A stretch of 64,000 nt of DNA from Magnetovibrio sp. (GCF_036568125.1 NZ_DATCTF010000007.1:115226-179225); one strand, 5' to 3'; positions 52,465 to 62,714 are shown, counted from the stretch's first letter. A program made the numbers and translations. Notes: generated by a model from the sequence alone, not told the origin.

Positions 52465-54741
52465 ATCGCGGATCCGTTCGGCGGGAAAACGCACTGTCAC
52501 GGTGGTGCCAACGCCCAGTTCGCTGTCGATTTTCAGCGTCCCGCCATGAAGTTCGATCAGGTTTTTGGACAAAGGTAATCCCAGACCGCTGCCTTCGTGG
52601 GATCTGGTCATGATGTCTTCGACCTGCTTGAAGGGCTCCAGCACTTTCGACAAATCTTTTTGGGCGATGCCGCGTCCGGTATCCTTGACCGTGATTTCAA
52701 AATCCTTGTCATCCGTGACATGAGCGTCAAGGACCACGCGCCCTTGGGGCTTGTTGAATTTGATCGCGTTTGAAACGAGATTGAGCAGGATCTGCTTAAT
52801 GCGGGTCTCGTCGGCATACAGCATCGGCAAGTCATTGGGGAAGTCGACCTCGACCTCGACTTGCGCTTCATCGGCCTTTTGCTGAATCAATCGCATGCAC
52901 GGTTCCGCCAATGTGCGCAGATTGATTTCACTTTCGCTCAGTTTGACGTTGCCGGTTTCAAGCTTCGAGGTGTCGAGGATTTCGGTGATCAACGACAACA
53001 GGTGCTGACCCGAATTGCGAATATCGCGACAATAGCCTTGATACGTTTCGGACAGCGGGCCGAGCATCTGCGCCACCATGATTTCGGCAAACCCGATGAT
53101 GCCGTTGAGCGGGGTGCGCAACTCGTGACTCATGTTGGCGAGAAATTGCGTTTTGGCGAAATTGGCGTACTCGGCGTCTTCCTTGGCTTTGTGCAGGCTT
53201 TCTTCGTAGGCTTTGCGGTCGGTGATGTCGTTGATGATGCCGGAAAAATACGTCTTATCACCTGATTTCCACGCGCCGAGCGACAGTTCCAGCGGGAACT
53301 CATGACCGTCTTTATGCAGACCTTGCAGTTCGACGGTTCTGCCGATGAAGCTATTTTGTTTGTGTTCGCGCGCTTGACGCAGGCCAGAGGTATGCGCCAC
53401 GCGGTAGCGTTTGGGCATTAGTATGGTCAACGGTTGGCCGATGATTTCCTGTTCCGTATATCCGAAGGCCTTTTGCGCACCCGGATTCCACATCGACACA
53501 TTGCCGTCTTCGTCGACGGATATGATGGCCGTGAGAGACGAGGATTGGTAGACGGAGCGGAACTTTTTCTCGCTGTCGATGAGCGCCATGACGGCCTCTT
53601 TGTGCGCGGTGATGTCGGCCGCCAAACCGTCGATGACCGTTTCGCCGTTCTCGCCGTACAAAACGATGTTGCGGTCTTGAAACCAATGCCAAGATCCGTT
53701 GGCGTCGCGAATGCGGTATTCAATATCGAAACTTTGTCCGTGACTGGCCTTGGCTATTGCCGCATCGACCGTGGGTAGGTCGTCGGGGTGGATGCTGTCG
53801 TGCCACAGCATGGGGTGTTCGCGTATGTGTTCGGGCGTGTAGCCCAAAACTTCGGTGACCCGTGGGGAACAGTAGACGTTACCTTTCTTGTTCGAAAAGG
53901 AATAAACGATTTCCGGCGCGTTTTCGACCAATTGGCGGTATTTCGCCTCGCGATCTTGAAGATTTTTCTGGTAGGCCCGTTGTTCCGCATTGCGTTGGCA
54001 GCCGCGTTTGACGAGAAAGCCGATCATACCGATGCCGAGGAACCACACGCCGCCATGGGTGGAAATCAAGGCGGTGCGACTTTTCATGGTGGCATCCAGA
54101 TACGGAGAGAGCGGCACCGAAACGCTCACTCCGCCGCGAATATCACCGACCTTATATCCTAGATGGCCGTGACATTTGACGCAGCTCTGATCCATCACCA
54201 TCGGCCGCATCATGCGCACGTAGGGTTGGCCGTCGATGAGGGTGTGTTCGACGATTTCTTGCGTTCCGCTTTCAAATCGTTTGAGCGCGTTCAATTCCCA
54301 GGCATCGGGTTTGTTGTTGGGGTTGAGCAGAATTTGCGATGTGATTTTGCCCTTGATGCCGTACAGGTTTTCAAAATGATCAAAAACTTGGCGCATAATA
54401 TAGGCGGGATTCATCAGCGTCAGGCGCTTGCCGCTGGTTGTGGTGACGTCGCGTTCGGGTAGCTGGGCAAGATAGGGATTGGGCGGGGTATTTTCGTCGA
54501 TTTCGACATAAACCCCGCCGTGTCCGGCGGCCCATCGGCGGAATGCTTGATCTTTGTTCCAGTTGGAGCGCGCGTCGGAGGTGGCGAGAAACACAGCCTG
54601 GTCGGTTAGAAATTCATAATTCCAAAACAGCGACGCAATGACCAAAACCGTCCAGCCGATGCAGGCGAAAAGACCGTAGCGCCAAATCGATGCATATGGC
54701 GACGCCGGGATTTTAGGCGTGTCAGCCACCAAAGCATGCAT
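52444..54741 (-). CDS. DUF3365 c-heme-motif histidine kinase
   Basis: The ATG giving MHALVADTPK is preceded by GGAGGG at eight bases; the product is 765 residues. After helix 1 (about 25-42) comes a DUF3365 (Tll0287-like) sensor with a c-type heme motif CVKCH (187-191) ending in VSVPLSPYLD, then helix 2 (234-248), two PAS/PAC modules, HisKA with His539 in NMSHELRTP and an HATPase (N-box NLVSNAIKFN, DTGRGIA, GSGLGL). No receiver is attached. A covalent heme in the periplasm suggests redox, NO or O2 sensing. No response regulator is adjacent. Confidence 0.94.
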   Translation of the reverse strand: MHALVADTPKIPASPYASIWRYGLFACIGWTVLVIASLFWNYEFLTDQAVFLATSDARSNWNKDQAFRRWAAGHGGVYVEIDENTPPNPYLAQLPERDVTTTSGKRLTLMNPAYIMRQVFDHFENLYGIKGKITSQILLNPNNKPDAWELNALKRFESGTQEIVEHTLIDGQPYVRMMRPMVMDQSCVKCHGHLGYKVGDIRGGVSVSVPLSPYLDATMKSRTALISTHGGVWFLGIGMIGFLVKRGCQRNAEQRAYQKNLQDREAKYRQLVENAPEIVYSFSNKKGNVYCSPRVTEVLGYTPEHIREHPMLWHDSIHPDDLPTVDAAIAKASHGQSFDIEYRIRDANGSWHWFQDRNIVLYGENGETVIDGLAADITAHKEAVMALIDSEKKFRSVYQSSSLTAIISVDEDGNVSMWNPGAQKAFGYTEQEIIGQPLTILMPKRYRVAHTSGLRQAREHKQNSFIGRTVELQGLHKDGHEFPLELSLGAWKSGDKTYFSGIINDITDRKAYEESLHKAKEDAEYANFAKTQFLANMSHELRTPLNGIIGFAEIMVAQMLGPLSETYQGYCRDIRNSGQHLLSLITEILDTSKLETGNVKLSESEINLRTLAEPCMRLIQQKADEAQVEVEVDFPNDLPMLYADETRIKQILLNLVSNAIKFNKPQGRVVLDAHVTDDKDFEITVKDTGRGIAQKDLSKVLEPFKQVEDIMTRSHEGSGLGLPLSKNLIELHGGTLKIDSELGVGTTVTVRFPAERIRDLTSVGA

Positions 54742-54833
54742 CGCGAGCACCCTCCATTAAGTTGTATAAATCTTAGATGGGTTACGCATAAGGTTGTTTT
54801 CAAGGAAAAATGACCCTGTCCGTGAGGGGGGAT

Positions 54834-55526
54834 TTAGTTTTCCGCGGTGGATTTCTTCAACTTATTGAAAACACCTATTATTTTATCAGCGTCTCCGGTC
54901 ATTAGCGTCCTGATGTGGGTGTTCACAATCTCTGTGGGCCAGTCCCACCAGGCCGTTTCGACCAAGCGCTGGGCATCCGCGGGGCTGACCCGTTCGCGCA
55001 CAACCTGAGCAGGATTGCCGGCGACAATGGTGTAGGGGGCAACGTCCGACGTCACCACGGCGCGCGCCGCGACGATTGCGCCGTCGCCGATGGTGACACC
55101 GGGCATGACCATGGCCTCCATACCCAACCACACGTCGTTGCCGACCCGGGTATCACCGCGTGACGGCAAATCGCCCAGCAGGTCCATATGCTCGCCCCAA
55201 CTCGCGCCGAAAATGGGAAACGGATAGGTGCTGACGCCGTCCATGCGGTGGTTGGCGCCGTTCATGATAAACGTGACGCCGTGCGCCAACGCGCAATACT
55301 TACCGATGATCAGGCGGTCGCCTTGGGCTTCGTAATGGTACAAGACGTTGTCGTCTTGAAAGTGCTCGGGGTGGATGGGGCTGTCGTAATAGGTGAAATC
55401 GCCGACCGAAATGTTGGGCCGGGTGATGTGCGGTTTGAGAAACACCACGCGCTTGGCGTTGGGCAGCGGATAGGGGGTGTCGGGATCGGGCGCGCGCAAC
55501 GGCGCGGATGTGGATGAAGACGGCAT
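54834..55526 (-). CDS. CatB-type hexapeptide O-acetyltransferase
   Basis: From MPSSSTSAPLRAP (GAGGGA seven bases upstream) the product is 230 residues. It has the left-handed beta-helix of xenobiotic acetyltransferases: ISVGDFTYYDSP, then the catalytic-His region IIGKYCALAHGVTFIMNGANHRMDG, and GDTRVGNDVWLGMEAMVMPGVTIGDGAIVAARAVVT as a run of hexapeptide turns. The family includes CatB chloramphenicol and Vat streptogramin A enzymes, but environmental members often acetylate other alcohols. Resistance in this organism is not implied without testing. It lies downstream of the LMF gene on the same strand. Confidence 0.9.
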   Translation of the reverse strand: MPSSSTSAPLRAPDPDTPYPLPNAKRVVFLKPHITRPNISVGDFTYYDSPIHPEHFQDDNVLYHYEAQGDRLIIGKYCALAHGVTFIMNGANHRMDGVSTYPFPIFGASWGEHMDLLGDLPSRGDTRVGNDVWLGMEAMVMPGVTIGDGAIVAARAVVTSDVAPYTIVAGNPAQVVRERVSPADAQRLVETAWWDWPTEIVNTHIRTLMTGDADKIIGVFNKLKKSTAEN

Positions 55527-55675
55527 AGAACAGTCCCTCAGCTTGAATGAATCAAAAGCTAAAAAGCCGGTCACGGCTTAACGGGAATGCTGGTCCATCG
55601 TTGCGGTCTCCTCTTGCGGTGCGACGATGCTAGGCAAGGATGCGGGCAGGGTCAACCTGGTCTTGCGGGTTACGG

Positions 55676-57109
55676 TCACGGGATGGCGATGAACGGCCCG
55701 CGCCACACGATGGTCCACCACCGTCCGGTGCGCGTGCGGGTCGCAGAGTCGGTGAAGGCGTAATGCATCAGGTGTGCGCGCAGATATCGCGGCGATCCGT
55801 GGGGGAACTGGTTTTCGGGCAAAAGGTCCAAAACCGGCTTCGCGCCTTGTCGCACGCGCGCCAAAAAACGTTGATACGGCATCACGAATTCCGCCCGGCC
55901 CATGGGCACGAACCACATGTGCCAGTCCAGTCGTGGGTGATAGGGGGCGATGAATTGCGGCGCGCGCAACGGATCGCCGGGCTTGTACTTGAATTCCAAC
56001 GGCGTCCAGGTGTGGGCGTCGTATGACCATTCGACCACCACTTCGATGCGTTCCGGTTTCATGGTGGGGAACACGTGATAGCGGTTCGACAGCGCGAACG
56101 CGGTGACCTGGCGTTCCCACGCCTGCGCCCAGCGGGGCAGGGCGGCGTCCAACACCATGGCCCCGATTTGCAGGGCGCTGGTGGCAACGATCACGGCGGC
56201 GAACCCGGCGAACGCATATCGCCATCCGCGCGCCATAGTGCGGATGGGCGGGGTCGTGATCAACGCGGGTACACCTCTGCGCAGCGCTTGATCGTCGAGC
56301 AGAAACAAGCACAGCAAGATGGTCAGGATGTTGACGAAGTTGTGGTTGGAGCTGGCGATGATCAAAACCTGTAACGCAATGGTCGCCCAAGCGCCGACCA
56401 TGCGGTAACGCCTCGGCGCGAGAAACAGGAACGGCACCAGGATTTCAACGACCAGCACGCCCGCGGTGCCGCCTTTCAGCAGTCCCTGCGGTAGGTGGTG
56501 AAAATACCACGCGCCTGGATGGGGCAGGGGTTGGACCTCGAAATAGGCGCTCAGCGCGCCGAGCCCCGACCATGCCGGATCACCGCTGATCAGCTTGGAA
56601 ATGCCGGATAAAAAACGCAGCTTGAACAACAACAAGCGCATCATCCACACGACGACGTTGGCGCCGCCGCCGACCAGGAAAATGGCTAGGAATCCCGCTT
56701 CCAACAGCAGGGTGTCCCATTGAAAATTCATGAAGATCGAGCCCGCGTGATAGAGGCTCAGATACAGCACGTACGCTGCGATCAGCATGACCCGCGGCCA
56801 CAGGCCGAACGCCAGCAACACACCCGCAGCGCATCCCAGCCATGCCGCGCCGACCAGCGCGGTGTCGGACGCGCACAGCCAAAACACGCTGGGAAACGCC
56901 AAGAACCGTTCAGGTCCCAATGCAGCCTTCAGGTTGGCCTGCTGCTCGACCAAGGGCAGAATGCCGAGGCTTCCCGATAGCCCCTCGATTTGCACAGCCA
57001 GCGATGCGAACGCGATGGCGTAGACGAGGCCGAGCCCCTTGAGAAACACCAAGATGGTCAGGCGATAGGCTTCAGGCGGCCGCCAAAGAAGATCCCAGAA
57101 CGCTTTCAT
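55676..57109 (-). CDS. Lipase maturation factor (LMF1-like) membrane protein
   Basis: From MKAFWDLLWRPPEAYRL the product is 477 residues with about nine predicted membrane helices. It carries the LMF blocks: NFQWDTLLLEAGFLAIF, RFLSGISKLISGDPAWSGL, the QPLPHPGAWYFHHLP loop and VVEILVPFLF. The C-terminal soluble part has WTPLEFKYKPGDP, matching the family. Vertebrate LMF1 helps lipases fold; the bacterial role is unknown, and no lipase gene is adjacent. The start is the ATG before the first helix; the ribosome site is weak. Confidence 0.85.
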   Translation of the reverse strand: MKAFWDLLWRPPEAYRLTILVFLKGLGLVYAIAFASLAVQIEGLSGSLGILPLVEQQANLKAALGPERFLAFPSVFWLCASDTALVGAAWLGCAAGVLLAFGLWPRVMLIAAYVLYLSLYHAGSIFMNFQWDTLLLEAGFLAIFLVGGGANVVVWMMRLLLFKLRFLSGISKLISGDPAWSGLGALSAYFEVQPLPHPGAWYFHHLPQGLLKGGTAGVLVVEILVPFLFLAPRRYRMVGAWATIALQVLIIASSNHNFVNILTILLCLFLLDDQALRRGVPALITTPPIRTMARGWRYAFAGFAAVIVATSALQIGAMVLDAALPRWAQAWERQVTAFALSNRYHVFPTMKPERIEVVVEWSYDAHTWTPLEFKYKPGDPLRAPQFIAPYHPRLDWHMWFVPMGRAEFVMPYQRFLARVRQGAKPVLDLLPENQFPHGSPRYLRAHLMHYAFTDSATRTRTGRWWTIVWRGPFIAIP

Positions 57110-57241
57110 GGACGTGCGCAGCTCCCCCCGTTGCGTACGCGTCCAGTTTAGCAAATAGGGGGGATCAATGTCCCCATCCTCAATACATCGTGGATATACT
57201 ATAGTTATGAGCAGATCGTTTGAAAATTAGGGTTGGCAGTC

Positions 57242-57520
57242 ATGAAAGATCACGTAAAAGCTTCAAAAACAGGCTCGGTCGAGATCAAAGTCAGCGCGGC
57301 CAAGGAAGACAGAGAGGCGCTGCTATCGAGTTTCCAAAAGTGTCAAACCGGGCAATGCGGGTGTCCGACGGCGGAGTATTCAAAGATCGAAAATATGGAC
57401 GTCGCCGTCGACGAAAGCAGCATCAACATTCACATTGAGCCGAAGCTGGACGAAACTATTGATATTTCTGAAGTTGAAAAATGCCTGGCTTGGACACGAG
57501 ACCACGTGCAGCGTAAATAA
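57242..57520 (+). CDS. Small cysteine-motif protein of unknown function
   Basis: An ATG at 57242 gives 92 residues; AGGG lies about ten bases upstream. The sequence contains FQKCQTGQCGCPTAEY, a compact cluster of three cysteines that may bind a metal or form a disulfide, within an otherwise beta-alpha mixed small domain (VEIKVSAAKEDREALLSSF...INIHIEPKLDETIDISEVEKC). No signal or membrane segment is seen. It is divergent from the LMF gene and convergent with the kinase at 57615. I do not recognise the family. Confidence 0.6.
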   Translation: MKDHVKASKTGSVEIKVSAAKEDREALLSSFQKCQTGQCGCPTAEYSKIENMDVAVDESSINIHIEPKLDETIDISEVEKCLAWTRDHVQRK

Positions 57521-57614
57521 TTAAAGCTGTAACAGTCGCTCTCAGAGTTCGTCGAAGCTGTCTGTTTGTGTCTCTACCTAGGGGTATGAGGATTCATCGC
57601 TGGCCAAAAGGCAA

Positions 57615-58994
57615 TCAATTCGCCACAGAACGTTCGGGTAATTCCACCCAAAATGTGCTGCCTTCGCCATCAGCGCTGTTCAAACCAATATTTCCCCCCA
57701 TTGCCTCGATGAGTCGCTTTGTCACCGTAAGGCCAATCCCCGTGCCCGAGATATTTGAGCCTTCTTTTCCCAGGCGGTTGAACGGTTCAAACAGAGCATT
57801 ATGCATTTCCTCAGGAATGCCTGGCCCCGTATCCGTCACGTAAATCCGCCGCCATCCTGTCCGGGGCGCTTCGGATGTGATCGTGAGGGTTCCGCCCTCA
57901 TTGTTGTATTTGATGCCGTTAGACATCAAATTGAGAAGAACCTGCTTGAGCGGCGTGTAATCCGCCACAACGCTACATTCCTCAGCGACATCATTTTTAA
58001 TCGTGATCGCGCGTTCGTCGGCAAGAGGCGAAACAGACTGCACGCATTCCGTGACCAGCGCGGCAAGTGGGATTGACGTTAATTCAATTTTTTGGTGCCC
58101 AGATTCAATGCGGGCCAGGTCGAGAACTTCATTGATCAGGTCCAGCAGATGTTGTCCGCTGGACATAATATGATCGACGCATTGCTTTTGATGCGCAGAG
58201 AGCGGTTCTTTCGGATTGAAATCCAAAAGCTGGCCGAACCCCAAAATGCCGTTAAGCGGGGTGCGGAGTTCGTGGCTCATTGACGAAAGAAATTCTGATT
58301 TGGCCTTACTCGCTTTTTCGGCGACCTCGATCGCCGTGTGAAGTGACTTTTCGTTTTCGCAGATGGCGTCGCGCATCGCCTGAAAGGAGCGCGCGAGCGA
58401 TCCAACTTCATCCTGCGTGCGCGTATCTAAGCTGATCTCGTAGTTGCCCTTAGCCAAATAATCGGCCGCAATAGTCAGCTCTTTGGCGGGCTTTCTCACG
58501 AAGCGGTCCAGCATCAACAAAATTGCCGCCAACGCAATGGCGAGACTGACCAGCAAAATTCTGAACAACTCGACGTTTTGCTGATGCACAACAGAAAGAG
58601 GTCCGCCAACATCGGTGGTCAGCGTGAGAACGCCGAAAACGACGTTGCGGACTTTGACCTCATGGCTGATCGTCTGTAATTCCAAACCATCGGGAGGGGC
58701 TTGTATGCTGAGCGGATAGATCAGGTTGCCGCCTTTGTCGTGCAACGTGATTGAAACCCAATCCGAATTGGTTTGTAAAAGTGCATCCAGGCTGTCGTAA
58801 ATATTGGCCAAGTTATTCTGGATCAAATGAGGGACCAGGACTTCACCCGTGATCACCAGCTTACTGTGCGTGTGCAGTTGGAGGTTGTCGCGGGAATTGG
58901 CCTCGACGCCCGGCATCCACACAAAGAAGATAAATGCGGATAAGCCGACACCGATCAGAAAAACCGCAAGAAAAACTTTGGTTCTCAAAAGCAT
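57615..58994 (-). CDS. Histidine kinase downstream of PhnD-like protein
   Basis: A 459-residue membrane kinase. Helices at about 7-27 and 143-165 flank a small extracytoplasmic sensor (residues 28-142), followed by HAMP (about 167-220), HisKA with His241 in SSMSHELRTPL, and HATPase (NLMSNGIKYN, DTGPGIP, GTGIGL). It lacks PAS and receiver domains. It lies 46 bases downstream of the PhnD-like binding-protein gene on the same strand, so the binding protein may present its ligand to this kinase. No response regulator adjoins. Confidence 0.93.
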   Translation of the reverse strand: MLLRTKVFLAVFLIGVGLSAFIFFVWMPGVEANSRDNLQLHTHSKLVITGEVLVPHLIQNNLANIYDSLDALLQTNSDWVSITLHDKGGNLIYPLSIQAPPDGLELQTISHEVKVRNVVFGVLTLTTDVGGPLSVVHQQNVELFRILLVSLAIALAAILLMLDRFVRKPAKELTIAADYLAKGNYEISLDTRTQDEVGSLARSFQAMRDAICENEKSLHTAIEVAEKASKAKSEFLSSMSHELRTPLNGILGFGQLLDFNPKEPLSAHQKQCVDHIMSSGQHLLDLINEVLDLARIESGHQKIELTSIPLAALVTECVQSVSPLADERAITIKNDVAEECSVVADYTPLKQVLLNLMSNGIKYNNEGGTLTITSEAPRTGWRRIYVTDTGPGIPEEMHNALFEPFNRLGKEGSNISGTGIGLTVTKRLIEAMGGNIGLNSADGEGSTFWVELPERSVAN

Positions 58995-59040
58995 GGTATC
59001 AGATCACCCGACGTATCCGGCCGATGACGGGGCTGCGGCA

Positions 59041-59868
59041 TCATTCCACATAATACTTGTCCAAGCCCCAGTCTTTCAGCACTTGATAGTCCTCTAATTT
59101 CGCAATGCCGGGCTGCTTCATGGGGATGCGGCTGACGAGTGCCTTGCCTTCATCGGTCGAAGCCAGGTCGAGGAACGCCTGGCGGACGGCCTCGCGATGT
59201 GCCTCGGGCACGCGAGGGTGTGCCGTCAGAGGGTGCGGCGCCATGTTACGCGTCGTATAGAGGACGCGCAGCCGGTCTTGAATGTCCGCTTTTTGCCCTT
59301 TCAGCGTACTGAGAACCCCGCCGCCAGCGCTGGTTTTGCCAAGAACGACGTTCAAATAGACGGACGAGTGGGTTTGGACATAAACCGGCTTGACCGTGAC
59401 ACCGTGAATGGTTTCCAGTTCCGCGCGCATCAGTAACGAAGCCCCCAGCGCGTTGGGGGAGGGAAAGGCGACGTCTTGTCCCTCAAGTTCCGTGATGTTC
59501 TTGACGGGACTATCTTGGGCGACAACGAGGATGCCCGATAAATTGCGCCCATGATCCCGTATCAGGGGGACATAGCCCTGGCTCTCACCCGCCAGCATGG
59601 CGTGGTAGGGGTTCATGTAAGCAAAATCGAAATCACCCGCAAAGAAGGCTTTTTCAAACTCCGGTATTTCCGCAGACCCGACCATAGCCAACTTGAAACC
59701 CGTGCGCTTTTCCAATTCCGCAATGATGGGAAGCCAAATGTCGGCAAGTTTGCGCGGCTCGAACTGGGGCACGACGCCAAAGCGGTAGAAGGCTTGCTCT
59801 GCAAGGACCGGACCGGCGCACAGCATGATAAGGGTCAAGACCCATAACGGCATCATTTTGCGCACCAT
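59041..59868 (-). CDS. PhnD-like phosphonate/phosphite-type binding protein
   Basis: I start at MVRKMMPLWVLTL, which has GAGGGGGGA nine bases upstream, giving 275 residues with a Sec signal cleaved after VLA. The mature start FYRFGVVPQFEPRKLADIWLPI is the PhnD/PBP-type signature, with FDFAYMNPYHAMLAGE and the LVVAQDSPVKNITELEGQDVAFPSP ligand loop. PhnD-type proteins bind phosphonates, phosphite or similar oxyanions. No phnC/E genes are nearby; instead a histidine kinase follows, as in known binding-protein/kinase pairs. The ligand here is not certain. Confidence 0.85.
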   Translation of the reverse strand: MVRKMMPLWVLTLIMLCAGPVLAEQAFYRFGVVPQFEPRKLADIWLPIIAELEKRTGFKLAMVGSAEIPEFEKAFFAGDFDFAYMNPYHAMLAGESQGYVPLIRDHGRNLSGILVVAQDSPVKNITELEGQDVAFPSPNALGASLLMRAELETIHGVTVKPVYVQTHSSVYLNVVLGKTSAGGGVLSTLKGQKADIQDRLRVLYTTRNMAPHPLTAHPRVPEAHREAVRQAFLDLASTDEGKALVSRIPMKQPGIAKLEDYQVLKDWGLDKYYVE

Positions 59869-60186
59869 TTTGCGCGTTCCCCCCTCAACTACAATCATGA
59901 CCTGTCCATACTAGAGGTTCAAATATACCATGACCAGTTCGGAAAAGAATGTTTGTATCCTACCTGTACGACCATGATGGAGATGGAGGGGGCGGGCCGT
60001 CATGTTTCAACATGGCGCGTCGTAGACATCAGTTCTGAGGCCACTGATTGACTGATTGTCCGTTCAGTATGATGGATCAAACAAAAGGAGCCTCCGCATT
60101 CGAAGCTCAAAGGTGATGCAATGAGAAGTTTTTTGGGGGGGCTGTTATGAACTGAAACAGACTTTAAAACCAACCGAGGACCTTTG
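59869..60186. other. Non-coding region upstream of PhnD-like gene
   Basis: About 318 bases between the PhnD-like gene and the 104-residue gene of the chemoreceptor operon; both neighbours are on the minus strand, so this is the 3' flank of one and the promoter of the other. A short inverted repeat CATGTT-TC-AACATG lies at 60001-60014. No frame with a ribosome site is seen. Confidence 0.5.
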
Positions 60187-60501
60187 TTAGTTGAGGACTT
60201 TGTTTTGCATCGCTCGTATGATTTGGTCCCGTTTTTTGATCATTTCCTCAATGGAATTCAACTCCCATGCCGCAGAACATTTGCGCGCAAGCTCTCTTGT
60301 CTTTTCGAGTTGAGTAAGATGGGTGTCGAGCTGCAAACAAAACGTTCGATAAGCTTCCTGAATACGGCGCAAACCCGTGCCAAGTCTGCGTATGTGATTG
60401 CTAAAATCTCCGCATTGACGAGACACACACCGCGACTGCCGAGAAAATGATCTCAGCAGATACGGTGTGCGATAGGCGTTGAAGTCATAGATCATAGTCA
60501 T
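60187..60501 (-). CDS. Small protein coupled to chemoreceptor
   Basis: A 104-residue protein whose ATG lies five bases after the MCP stop; the last Gly codon of the MCP provides GGAT as a ribosome site, so translation is probably coupled. It is basic at the N-terminus and then helical (QLEKTRELARKCSAAWELN...EEMIKKRDQIIRAM), likely a coiled coil, with four cysteines. No family is recognised. Its position suggests a partner or modulator of the receptor, but nothing in the sequence proves it. Confidence 0.62.
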   Translation of the reverse strand: MTMIYDFNAYRTPYLLRSFSRQSRCVSRQCGDFSNHIRRLGTGLRRIQEAYRTFCLQLDTHLTQLEKTRELARKCSAAWELNSIEEMIKKRDQIIRAMQNKVLN

Positions 60502-60506
60502 GACTT

Positions 60507-62462
60507 TTATCCGTTGCGAATGTTCGAGAGGAATCTGTCGACTTCGCCACGCAAGGTTTCGGATTGTTTGCTCAGTTCGGTCGCAGCTTCAAGCATCTGT
60601 TCAGCCGATTGTCCGGTTTCATCGGCGGCTTGATTGACGCCCGAGATATTGGCGGACACTTCGTTGGTTCCGGCGGCGGCCTGTTCGACGTTGCGCGCAA
60701 TCTCTTGGGTTGCGGCGCCTTGTTCTTCGACCGCTGCGGCAATGGTGGATGCGATTTCGTTCATCTTATTGATGATGCCGCCAATGCTTTCGATGGCATG
60801 CACGGCGTCTTCCGTCGCGCCTTGGATGCCCCCGATTTGTGACGAGATCTCTTCCGTCGCTTTGGCGGTCTGGTTGGCGAGGTTTTTGACTTCGGAGGCC
60901 ACGACCGCGAAGCCCTTGCCGGCTTCTCCGGCACGCGCCGCTTCGATGGTGGCGTTGAGCGCCAGCAAGTTGGTCTGATCAGCGATGTCGGTGATTAAGG
61001 CCACCACTTCGCCAATTCTCTTGGCAGCTTCGGCTAAGCTTTGTACCTGAGCGTTGGCGCCTTCGACTTCCGCGACCGCGGTGTTCGAGATTTGCGTCGA
61101 TTGCGCCACCTGACGCGAGATTTCGGAAATCGAGGATGACAGCTCCTCGGACGCCGAGGCAACTGTCTGCACGTTGGTCGAGGCTTCTTCGGATGCCGCC
61201 GCTACCGCCGCTGACTGTCGACTGGTCTGTTCAGCGGTTGACGACAGGTTCGATGCCGAGGATTGCATTTCCGTTGCGGCCGACGACACCGAATTCACGA
61301 CGCCGCCAACACTGTTTTCGAAGTCGTCAGCCATCTTCAGCATCATGTCGCGTTTTTCCTGCGCGGCACGTTCTTCGTTGGCTTTCTGTTCGGCTTCCAG
61401 GCGTTTCACTTCTATGGCGTTGTCTTTGAACACCTGAACTGCGGCGGCCATTTTGCCGACTTCATTGCCATAGTCCTGGGCGGGGATTTCAGCTTCAAGA
61501 TTGCCATCGGCCAAGGTGCCCATGGCATTGGTCATGGCGCCGATGGGTCTTGAAATGCCGCGACCGATTAAGAGTGCCAAGCCGAATACCACGATGGTGA
61601 CAACAACCATGGAAATCATGATGAATTGAAAGGCACTGACGGCATTGTCCTGCATGGCCTCCGTGGCGGCCTTGGCATCAGCGGTGCCTTTTTCATCGAG
61701 GAAGTCCAAGATAGGGGTCACCTTCTTGTACAATTCGCTCATCGTCGCCTTGTCGTCGACCTCTTCGAGATAAAGTTTCGCCACGGCCTTGAAGTTTTCC
61801 ATATAGGTATCGAGCTTCTTCTCAATATTCGGCTTGGCGTGTTGGGGAATGTCCGATTCCGCCAACAAGGCATCGAACTCCGTCATGCGCTGGTCCATTT
61901 CCGCGACGTACTTCGGGTCAACACGCAACAAGAAGTCTTTTTCGTGTCTGCGCATCATCAACATGATGACGGTCAAGCGAGGATTGTCGTACTTGGCAAG
62001 TTCGTCCTCGACTTCGGAGACGGCCGTTCGCAATTTACCCATCAGACCGTCATTCGGTGTCAGGCCGATCTGCTGCCACATACCCACGACTTCTTGAAAC
62101 TGGTTGGCGTAGGCAACAAATCCCTCTCGCATATCATCCACCATTTTCTGTTCGTTGGGTTCTTGGTGGATGGTTTTCAACAGATCGAAGTAGGGCAAAA
62201 TTTGCTCGACACGCGCTTTGTGCTGCTCGGCATATTTCATATCTTTGCGGGCAAGAAAATCCTTTTCATCGCGACGTTCCTGCAAGAAACCCTGGCTGAC
62301 GGCGTTGACATAGCTGACGCCGTTGTTTTCGGATCGTTGGGTGTCCATGAACAAGGCCTGCTGGGTGTTGCTGTTGTTGTAGAGAACGCCGACGATGACA
62401 AAACCGATGAGGGCCAGAAAGCCAATCATCATGATTTGCAAATTGATTTTGAGATTTTTCAT
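60507..62462 (-). CDS. HBM-type methyl-accepting chemotaxis protein
   Basis: A 651-residue receptor: helix 1 (about 8-28), a long helical periplasmic region to about 275 resembling the helical bimodular (HBM) sensor, helix 2 (about 277-298, [20 protein letters not shown]), HAMP, and a full MA signalling domain with the hairpin tip [20 protein letters not shown] and glutamine/glutamate methylation-type segments. HBM domains bind organic acids or quorum-sensing-like ligands in known members; the ligand here is unknown. No other chemotaxis genes are in the window, so it relies on a distant che cluster. It is followed by the coupled small gene. Confidence 0.93.
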   Translation of the reverse strand: MKNLKINLQIMMIGFLALIGFVIVGVLYNNSNTQQALFMDTQRSENNGVSYVNAVSQGFLQERRDEKDFLARKDMKYAEQHKARVEQILPYFDLLKTIHQEPNEQKMVDDMREGFVAYANQFQEVVGMWQQIGLTPNDGLMGKLRTAVSEVEDELAKYDNPRLTVIMLMMRRHEKDFLLRVDPKYVAEMDQRMTEFDALLAESDIPQHAKPNIEKKLDTYMENFKAVAKLYLEEVDDKATMSELYKKVTPILDFLDEKGTADAKAATEAMQDNAVSAFQFIMISMVVVTIVVFGLALLIGRGISRPIGAMTNAMGTLADGNLEAEIPAQDYGNEVGKMAAAVQVFKDNAIEVKRLEAEQKANEERAAQEKRDMMLKMADDFENSVGGVVNSVSSAATEMQSSASNLSSTAEQTSRQSAAVAAASEEASTNVQTVASASEELSSSISEISRQVAQSTQISNTAVAEVEGANAQVQSLAEAAKRIGEVVALITDIADQTNLLALNATIEAARAGEAGKGFAVVASEVKNLANQTAKATEEISSQIGGIQGATEDAVHAIESIGGIINKMNEIASTIAAAVEEQGAATQEIARNVEQAAAGTNEVSANISGVNQAADETGQSAEQMLEAATELSKQSETLRGEVDRFLSNIRNG

Positions 62463-62714
62463 AGCCCTGCGTCTCCATCCAAGGTTGGAGCAGACCGAAT
62501 GTGTTATGCAAAAGTGAAAAAAACGGTCAGCCCGCTTAACGCGATCACATGGTAAATATTATAAATGTATTTTACATTAAATAAACGGAAAAACGGATGT
62601 GAGCGTGCCTCGATCTCTTGAATGTGCGGGCCTGCGGGCCTTTCCTGTGTTGGCTAGAAACCAGACATATGTTCTGGGGGCACGGATTGTTCGTTGATTG
62701 CGATTGGAACAAAC

